NCBI RefSeq assembly: GCF_048323755.1
Contig: NZ_JBLWFS010000009.1
Coordinates: 1-64,000 of the forward strand
Direction of reading: 5' to 3'
Origin: Alkalihalobacterium sp048323755
GTDB taxonomy: Bacteria; Bacillota; Bacilli; Bacillales; Bacillaceae_F
DNA length: 64,000 nt
Part shown: one piece after another, positions 58,506 to 64,000 of the stretch
How positions within the stretch are numbered: the stretch's first letter is position 1
Layout: every line of letters begins with the position of its first letter
The notes under the pieces: model-generated
Database searches by the model: none
What the model was told of the DNA's origin: nothing
What the model saw: the letters and a program-made list of their open reading frames with translations, nothing else
Program-made: the position numbers and the translations under genes

Positions 58506-61325
58506 TTACGACTGATACCAGTCTTTTAAATCAGTTAGTAACTCGTTTGTGTTGACCTTTAGGACAGGGACATCTTCAACGGATAGTAAGAACATTTTCC
58601 CGTAGCGCGTTGAATTTACTCTTTGATCCATAACGACGATCACGCCACGATCCCCTTCCGAACGAATGAGTCGCCCTACCCCTTGTTTAAACCTTATAAT
58701 AGCTTGCGGCAGCGCTAAATTCATAAATGGGTTTTTTCCCTCTAACTTCATATGTTCCGATCGTGCCTGTAAAACCGGATCATCAGGTGGTGAAAAAGGC
58801 AGGCGAATGATGACTAAACAACTTAAGTCCTCACCCGGAATATCAATACCTTCCCAAAAACTACTTGTACCAAAAAGAATGGCTTGGTCACTTTGTTTGA
58901 ACGTTTTTATTAACTTTGTTCGGCTGCCACTATTAATTCCTTGTCCGATTAGATAAAACTCATCCTCTCCCATACGTTCTTTGATGATCTGGTATGTTTG
59001 CTTTAACATCTTAAAGGATGTAAACAAGATGAGCATTCGCCCTTTAGTTACATGAGCGATCTTTATAATCTTTTCTGCAATATCTGAAACAAACAATTCA
59101 GGTTCCTCATTAATGCTGAATGTATCTGTTGGAATATATAATTTGGACTGACTTCTGTAATCAAAAGGAGAAGGAATGATAAGCGACTTTGGTCCAAAAT
59201 CTTCTAACCCCAACCGTTCAATAAAGTAAGAAAAGGATTCTTTTACAGAAAGAGTAGCCGATGTCAAAATAACTGAATCTTTCTTTGCAAAAAATTCATC
59301 TGCTAATGTTTCTTTTAATTGCACTTGCTTCTTAAACAAGTATGTTGCATTTTTAGCTCCTTTTTCCTCAATTTCAATCCAATACACTGCGTTAGGATCA
59401 TATTCGAGAAGGAGTTGCTCGATGATCTGTTTCGTTTCTTCAAAATCATTAGTTACACCTTGGAAATCAGCAATAGTTCCTCTGTCTTCCCAAGAAAGAT
59501 CGTCTACGTTGTCATTTAAATGTTGTACGTAATATTCCAGCTGTCGGTTTAACTCTTTTAAAAACGTGTAAACTCGAAGACCACACTCTAAGATGCTCTG
59601 CCATAACGATCCATGCTCATTCGGTGCACAGTAACGATAGGATAACCGACCTACCTCTGTCGAAGACGATTTTTTCATTTTTATTACGTAACTATGCAGC
59701 ATACGAAACAGTTCATCAATTTCAAATTTACACGTTTCAATCTTCATCTCTAAGGATTGCTTCTCATCGGCCGCAGGCACTTGCCCGCATTTGCCAAACA
59801 CAGAGGAAATAGCTTGTTTCGAATTAGCCAATCGATTAAATAAAAATGCCATTTGATGAAAGTCAATCGATACCCCTAAATGATTACTTGCTACGTCTTC
59901 AAAATGATGGGCCTCATCAATCACGGCTTGAGAATAACTTGGGATAATCGAATGGTTTTGAGCAACATCTGTAAATAATAACGCATGATTTGTAATAATA
60001 ATGTCTGCTTTTTGAGCCATTTTTTTCGCATGTTGATAAAAACATCTTGAAAACCAAGGACATTGTGGTCCCGAGCATGAATTAGGCTCACTTTGGATTT
60101 CCAGCCAGAAACTTCGACCGCCTGAAGGTAAATTTAATTCTTCTACATCCCCTGTAGTTGTTTCTGTAAGCCAGATTAATATTTGTCCTTTAGATAATAA
60201 TGTATCATAATTATCATCTAAATGATTTTGTAATCGCTGTTCAAATTTTCTTAAACATAAATAATGACTTCTTCCTTTAAGCAGTGCAGCCTTAAATGTG
60301 AATGGTAACATACTCTTTAATGCTGGGATATCACTATCTATTAATTGTTGTTGTAATAAAATAGTATGAGTACTTACTACGACCCTTCGTCCATAAGTTT
60401 TAGCATAAAAAACCGATGGGATTAAGTAGCCTAATGATTTGCCTGTACCTGTACCTGCTTCAACTAAAAGATGACTCCTGCTTTCATAGGCATCAGAGAC
60501 AGCTTCAATCATTTCTAGCTGTCCTGTACGCACTGCATAATTGGGGAATTTTTTTTTCATTTCACTTAGATTTGTAAATGTATCTTCAACAAAATCTTTG
60601 AGTTGGGACTGTGTAATTAAAACTTCTTCTTCCCCATTAGCTTCCACTGTTTTTTTTCGAATTGCTAATTGGCGGTAAATATCAAAGTCCTGCTCAACCT
60701 CTTCGTTATAACTTGTCAACCTTTTACTAATTATAGGCTCCAATAAAGTATTGAAATCACTTTTCAGACGTGTCGTAATCTCTTTTAATTTCTGTAGCGT
60801 AACTAGTGGTAACCCTTCTAACTTATGTATCATTTTCAATAACAGCAATGCAGTAACTTCTGCATCACTATCGGCTTGATGAGGACGATCATGTTGAAAA
60901 TTAAAACTTTCAGCTAATTGCTGCAGCTTATAGCTTTCTTCATTAGGCAATAGCAATCGAGATAGTTCAACTGTATCTAGGATTGGTCCTTTAAAAGGAT
61001 GATAACCCACCTCATCGAGCTGGGCTTGTAAAAATGATAAATCAAATTGAACATTATGGGCAACAAAGTATGAGCCCTCTAACATGTGCAGTAACTCAGG
61101 TATGACTTGTTCAAGAGTAGGGGCCAGCGCCACCATTTCATCGGATATCCCCGTTAATGACTCGATAAATGGCGGGATATTCATTTGCGGATTAACAAAT
61201 GAAGTAAAGCGCTCAATAATCTCGCCGTCTTGAACTAACACTGCACCTATTTGAATAATCCGGTCTTGTTGCGGGGAATGACCGGTGGTTTCTATATCTA
61301 CAACGACAAAGCGTGTTTCTTTCAC
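58506..61325 (-). CDS. dinG: DinG-family helicase with N-terminal exonuclease
   Basis: A 939-residue protein. Residues about 8-170 are a DnaQ-like 3'-5' exonuclease (VVDIETTGHSPQQD and HRPHQADSDAEVTALL-type end). The rest is an XPD/DinG superfamily helicase: Walker A EAGTGTGKSLGY (about 290), DEAH in VIDEAHHFED, motif VI in QGVGRLIRSEGDRGVIVVMD. The fused form is the Firmicutes DinG. Cysteines in CSGPQCPWFSRC lie where the Fe-S cluster is found in XPD but the fourth ligand is not clear. GTG 61325 with GAGAGGTG upstream. Confidence 0.93.
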   Translation of the reverse strand: MKETRFVVVDIETTGHSPQQDRIIQIGAVLVQDGEIIERFTSFVNPQMNIPPFIESLTGISDEMVALAPTLEQVIPELLHMLEGSYFVAHNVQFDLSFLQAQLDEVGYHPFKGPILDTVELSRLLLPNEESYKLQQLAESFNFQHDRPHQADSDAEVTALLLLKMIHKLEGLPLVTLQKLKEITTRLKSDFNTLLEPIISKRLTSYNEEVEQDFDIYRQLAIRKKTVEANGEEEVLITQSQLKDFVEDTFTNLSEMKKKFPNYAVRTGQLEMIEAVSDAYESRSHLLVEAGTGTGKSLGYLIPSVFYAKTYGRRVVVSTHTILLQQQLIDSDIPALKSMLPFTFKAALLKGRSHYLCLRKFEQRLQNHLDDNYDTLLSKGQILIWLTETTTGDVEELNLPSGGRSFWLEIQSEPNSCSGPQCPWFSRCFYQHAKKMAQKADIIITNHALLFTDVAQNHSIIPSYSQAVIDEAHHFEDVASNHLGVSIDFHQMAFLFNRLANSKQAISSVFGKCGQVPAADEKQSLEMKIETCKFEIDELFRMLHSYVIKMKKSSSTEVGRLSYRYCAPNEHGSLWQSILECGLRVYTFLKELNRQLEYYVQHLNDNVDDLSWEDRGTIADFQGVTNDFEETKQIIEQLLLEYDPNAVYWIEIEEKGAKNATYLFKKQVQLKETLADEFFAKKDSVILTSATLSVKESFSYFIERLGLEDFGPKSLIIPSPFDYRSQSKLYIPTDTFSINEEPELFVSDIAEKIIKIAHVTKGRMLILFTSFKMLKQTYQIIKERMGEDEFYLIGQGINSGSRTKLIKTFKQSDQAILFGTSSFWEGIDIPGEDLSCLVIIRLPFSPPDDPVLQARSEHMKLEGKNPFMNLALPQAIIRFKQGVGRLIRSEGDRGVIVVMDQRVNSTRYGKMFLLSVEDVPVLKVNTNELLTDLKDWYQS

Positions 61326-61358
61326 GAGTTTCACCTCTCGAGTGACTGATTCTTGTAC

Positions 61359-62396
61359 TTAAAGTATTTGCTCCAATAATGGGTGAGAAAAATTGAGCCT
61401 GTTACAGTACGAACGTACTTTTTCAAACTTTGTTTTTTCGCCCCAGGCTTGTAATAACCATAAATACGAAATCCAACAATTGACTTGATACGGGTTCTCT
61501 TGAATTAAGTGCATAAAAAGTTTGTCTGCACTTTGACGCATATCCATTAATCCGTAGTTCCATGCTAACCCATGATAAACTTCAGTGTCGTCAAAACCGA
61601 GTGCAAGTAACCGTTTATAACAATGAATGGCTCCAGCGTAATAGCCCATCCACTCCATCTCGTATGCTAAAGTTTGTAACATTCCTTTGCTTTCAACCAA
61701 TTGTAACCCAGTAACCCATGTTTGACATGCTTGATCATATTTATCTAATTCAACATAACATCGACCTAGAAAATAGTATACATCACCATCTTCAGGAAGT
61801 AACTCAATGGCTTCTCTAAAATATGGTAAAGCCAAGCTTGGTTGGTGCTGTAAAAAGTGACACATGCCTAAATTATACACTACATCGGAATTGTTGGTAA
61901 GAGATAAGGACTTTTCGAAATAGGTAATAGCCTCGTCATATTTTTCTTGTTGTGCCATTAAACAACCGAGACCAACATAAGCAAAATGTTGGCTCGATAT
62001 GGACTCTTTACTATGAATTAAGTATAGAAACCACTCTTTGGCCTTTTCATAATTTTGGACGTATAAGTATGAATAAGCGAGATATAATTTGACAATAGGA
62101 TGTCGATGGGCCTTTATTTCTTTAAGAAACTCTTCAATTGCTTGATGATATAAATCCAATTCAAAGTAGGAAGTGCCTTTTGAGGAATAACTAGTGCACT
62201 CATAGCTAAAATTTTTAATCTCATCTTTTAAGACATGTAATTCTTCGTCCATTTCAACCCATTTATCTAAAACGGCTTCGTTTAATTTTGCTAGTTCATT
62301 GATGTAGTCATTACGTTCATTTTCCCCAATTTTCTTCCAATTGTTTTTCAATTGTTCCATCATCATTTCCCATTGTTTAATTTCTATTTTTTGCAT
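61359..62396 (-). CDS. TPR-repeat protein
   Basis: A 345-residue soluble protein with at least six tetratricopeptide repeats from about residue 75 (SYFELDLYHQAIEEFLKEI, YVGLGCLMAQQEKYDEAITY, YNLGMCHFLQHQPSLALPYF, YYFLGRCYVELDKYDQACQT). TPRs serve as protein-binding scaffolds; the partner is unknown. The ATG at 62396 follows directly after the T tract of a terminator hairpin that also holds the ribosome site. dinG lies 33 bases downstream, so they may be cotranscribed. Confidence 0.85.
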   Translation of the reverse strand: MQKIEIKQWEMMMEQLKNNWKKIGENERNDYINELAKLNEAVLDKWVEMDEELHVLKDEIKNFSYECTSYSSKGTSYFELDLYHQAIEEFLKEIKAHRHPIVKLYLAYSYLYVQNYEKAKEWFLYLIHSKESISSQHFAYVGLGCLMAQQEKYDEAITYFEKSLSLTNNSDVVYNLGMCHFLQHQPSLALPYFREAIELLPEDGDVYYFLGRCYVELDKYDQACQTWVTGLQLVESKGMLQTLAYEMEWMGYYAGAIHCYKRLLALGFDDTEVYHGLAWNYGLMDMRQSADKLFMHLIQENPYQVNCWISYLWLLQAWGEKTKFEKVRSYCNRLNFSHPLLEQIL

Positions 62397-62455
62397 AAAA
62401 AATCCCCCCTCATAGATGCTGTTATCCAACAGTTTTCTTCTAATGAGGGGGGATT
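62397..62455 (-). terminator. Terminator of panBCD overlapping the next ribosome site
   Basis: AATCCCCCCTCAT (62401-62413) pairs perfectly with ATGAGGGGGGATT (62443-62455). Read on the minus strand, the stem is followed by TTTTTT and then the ATG of the TPR gene. The arm next to the T-run is GAGGGGGGATT, the gene's own ribosome site, so the hairpin both ends panD and hides that site. Confidence 0.8.
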
Positions 62456-62473
62456 ATGTTAGTAATAGTTGCC

Positions 62474-62857
62474 TTACAAAACAGTCGAAGCAGGCTCTGT
62501 ACCAATCATTTCAACTATTTCATTTTTTTCATTCATAATAGCGACTTTTGGTTCATGTTCTAATATTTTTTCTTCAGCCACAAGTGCATATGCAATAACA
62601 ATGATTACATCATCTTCTTGTACGAGTCGCGCTGCAGCACCATTTACACAGAAAACTTTGCTTCCTCTTGGACCAGCAATTACATAGGTCTCAAAGCGTT
62701 GACCATTATTATTATTTACGATTTGAACTTTTTCATTTTCAAGAATATTAACTTGATCCATAATATCTTCATCAATTGTAATACTACCTACATAATTTAA
62801 GTTGGCCTCAGTGACACGGGCACGGTGGATTTTTGATTTCATCATTGTACGAAACAT
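62474..62857 (-). CDS. panD: Aspartate 1-decarboxylase
   Basis: A 127-residue proenzyme that cuts itself between G24 and S25 (LNYVGSITID) to form the pyruvoyl group. It makes beta-alanine for pantothenate. FCVNGAAARLV and DVIIVIAYA are typical. ATG 62857 has AAGGAGGAG upstream. It follows panC by 46 bases in the panBCD operon. Confidence 0.96.
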   Translation of the reverse strand: MFRTMMKSKIHRARVTEANLNYVGSITIDEDIMDQVNILENEKVQIVNNNNGQRFETYVIAGPRGSKVFCVNGAAARLVQEDDVIIVIAYALVAEEKILEHEPKVAIMNEKNEIVEMIGTEPASTVL

Positions 62858-62903
62858 TGTTTTGTTCTCCTCCTTGGTTCTCCCCAATTAAAAAATGCTC
62901 AGC

Positions 62904-63752
62904 TTATTCTATATCTAATACGATATTATCAATTAATCGGGCTCTTGAATATTGTTGAGCAATGGCAATTATCACTTTTCCTTCCAATTGGTCAAGATGA
63001 TTTAGATCTGGATACGTTAATAGTTCAATGTAATCAATAGTGCCTGAACTACTTTTTTCTAAGAATGTTGTCATTTCTGCTTTAATGCGATCTGCCTTAC
63101 GATCCCCTTGGGCAATTAGGTCTTTTGCTAGTTGTAAACTGTCAAAAATAGATGTGGCTTCTTTTCTTTCCACTTCAGTTAGATTAACATTTCTTGAACT
63201 TTTGGCAAGACCATCTTCTTCACGAAGGGTTGGACAGCCGATTAGACTTACTTGTAAGTTAAAATCACGGATCATTTTTTCAATAACAGCTACTTGCTGA
63301 GCATCTTTCATACCAAAGTAAGCTCGATCAGGTGTAACAATATTAAATAACTTTAAAACAACTGTTGCGACACCATCAAAATGTCCTGGCCGGCTTTTTC
63401 CGCAAAGTACATCTACCCCATCATGAACGATGACCTTCATCGCTGACTCTGTCGGGTACATTTCTTTTACATTTGGGTAAAATAAAACATCAACACCAGC
63501 ATTTTGAGCTAATCGACTGTCACGTTCAAAATTTCTTGGGTATCGGTCAAAGTCTTCATTTGGTCCAAATTGTAGCGGGTTGACAAAAATACTCATGACA
63601 ACAAGGTCACATTCTTTTTGAGCTTGTTCTACAAGGCTCATATGTCCTTCATGCAGGAAACCCATCGTTGGAACAAAGCCGATAACGCTTTCATTTCTTT
63701 TTGCTTCCTTGATCAACTTTTGTAACTCTTGTACTGTTTCAACAATTTTCAT
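62904..63752 (-). CDS. panC: Pantothenate synthetase
   Basis: The 282-residue enzyme joins pantoate and beta-alanine using ATP. Motifs: PTMGFLHEGHMSLV (HxGH), FVNPLQFGPNEDFDRYPR, FGMKDAQQ and the KMSKS-like AKSSRNVNL. It starts three bases after the panB stop. Confidence 0.96.
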   Translation of the reverse strand: MKIVETVQELQKLIKEAKRNESVIGFVPTMGFLHEGHMSLVEQAQKECDLVVMSIFVNPLQFGPNEDFDRYPRNFERDSRLAQNAGVDVLFYPNVKEMYPTESAMKVIVHDGVDVLCGKSRPGHFDGVATVVLKLFNIVTPDRAYFGMKDAQQVAVIEKMIRDFNLQVSLIGCPTLREEDGLAKSSRNVNLTEVERKEATSIFDSLQLAKDLIAQGDRKADRIKAEMTTFLEKSSSGTIDYIELLTYPDLNHLDQLEGKVIIAIAQQYSRARLIDNIVLDIE

Positions 63753-63755
63753 TTT

Positions 63756-64000
63756 CTATTTTACGCCTCCATAAAGATGCGAGAGTTGTTCTTCACTCAT
63801 CGTAAACGTATGTTTCTCTTCTGGAAACTGCTTATTTTTTACTTCCGAAACGTAATCAGCAACCGCTCGTTGAATAACAGGTGAAAGGTCCGCGTACTTC
63901 TTCACAAACTTCGGAACAAATTCTCCACCGTAACCAATGACATCATGGTAAACTAACACTTGCCCGTCTGTGTTAGCACCAGCGCCAATACCAATAACAG
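63756..64000 (-). CDS. panB: 3-methyl-2-oxobutanoate hydroxymethyltransferase, C-terminal part
   Basis: About 80 C-terminal residues are visible (VIGIGAGANTDGQVLVYHD, then FVPKFVKKYADLS, ending LSHLYGGVK). VIGIGAGxxxDGQxLV is the PanB signature. The gene runs on past base 64000. It is first in panBCD, making ketopantoate. Confidence 0.95.
   Translation of the reverse strand, partial: VIGIGAGANTDGQVLVYHDVIGYGGEFVPKFVKKYADLSPVIQRAVADYVSEVKNKQFPEEKHTFTMSEEQLSHLYGGVK

Noticed and set aside
1..64000. CRISPR arrays, rRNA, tRNA, prophage genes
   Set aside because: No regularly spaced direct repeats, no CCA-ended cloverleaf sequence and no phage structural genes were seen.

Overview
The window comes from a low-GC, endospore-forming member of the Bacillaceae. 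The evidence is the block panB-panC-panD / dinG / ypmA-ypmB-aspB-asnS-dnaD-nth-ypoC / ponA-recU-yppC-yppE, which I recognise from Bacillus, plus strong GGAGG ribosome sites, many TTG/GTG starts, and spore-related genes (two YhcN/YlaJ lipoproteins, a Spo0E-like protein, a YjcZ-type peptide, RacA, KapD). The very acidic extracellular tail of PBP1A would fit an alkaliphile. Hcp with Fnr-like and NsrR-like sites points to facultative or anaerobic growth. I cannot name the species.

Layout. 1-92: the 5' end of a minus-strand transposase, probably IS1182-like, cut by the window edge. 130-7100: small and hypothetical genes, including KapD, a YkgJ-like Cys protein, YidD, a DUF523-DUF1722 protein, lipoproteins, a Spo0E-like protein and two YhcN/YlaJ lipoproteins. 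7384-8561: lysine riboswitch plus dapA. 8640-16961: two multi-pass transporters, small membrane proteins, an NRDE protein, a TelA operon, an MBL hydrolase and a DUF2777-like protein. 17153-19311: overlapping operon of PH-domain proteins YdbS/YdbT behind a sigma-1.1-like small protein. 19439-25234: YpgR/CvfC, three thioredoxin-fold proteins, an SLC13 permease and an aminotransferase. 25462-28614: YjcZ-like peptide, YtzC, RNase Z and an NlpC/P60 wall hydrolase.

28811-35122 includes hcp (predicted Fnr and NsrR control), the globin-coupled receptor HemAT, CheV and IlvA. HemAT and CheV would link O2 sensing to taxis next to a nitrosative-stress enzyme. 35434-38743: a small membrane protein, a TRIC-type channel, a sulfurtransferase, YppE, RacA and a small basic peptide. 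38789-43157: YppC, RecU, PBP1A. 43423-49927: a phosphotriesterase-family enzyme and an acyl-CoA ligase behind a CcpA-like cre site, then a double dynamin (DynA). 50066-55801: ypoC-nth-dnaD, asnS, aspB-ypmB-ypmA. 56156-64000: MtaD-type deaminase, a degenerate MBL lipoprotein, DinG, a TPR protein, and panD-panC-panB, with panB running off the window.

Between genes there are several dispersed hairpin repeats: a family with GGCTSTTTTC/GAAAASAGCC ends (five copies or fragments), a second family ending in CTAGACA (two copies), a pair of hairpins with compensatory stem changes, and a 147-bp nested palindromic element containing a perfect 66-bp palindrome. I saw no rRNA, tRNA, CRISPR array or prophage.
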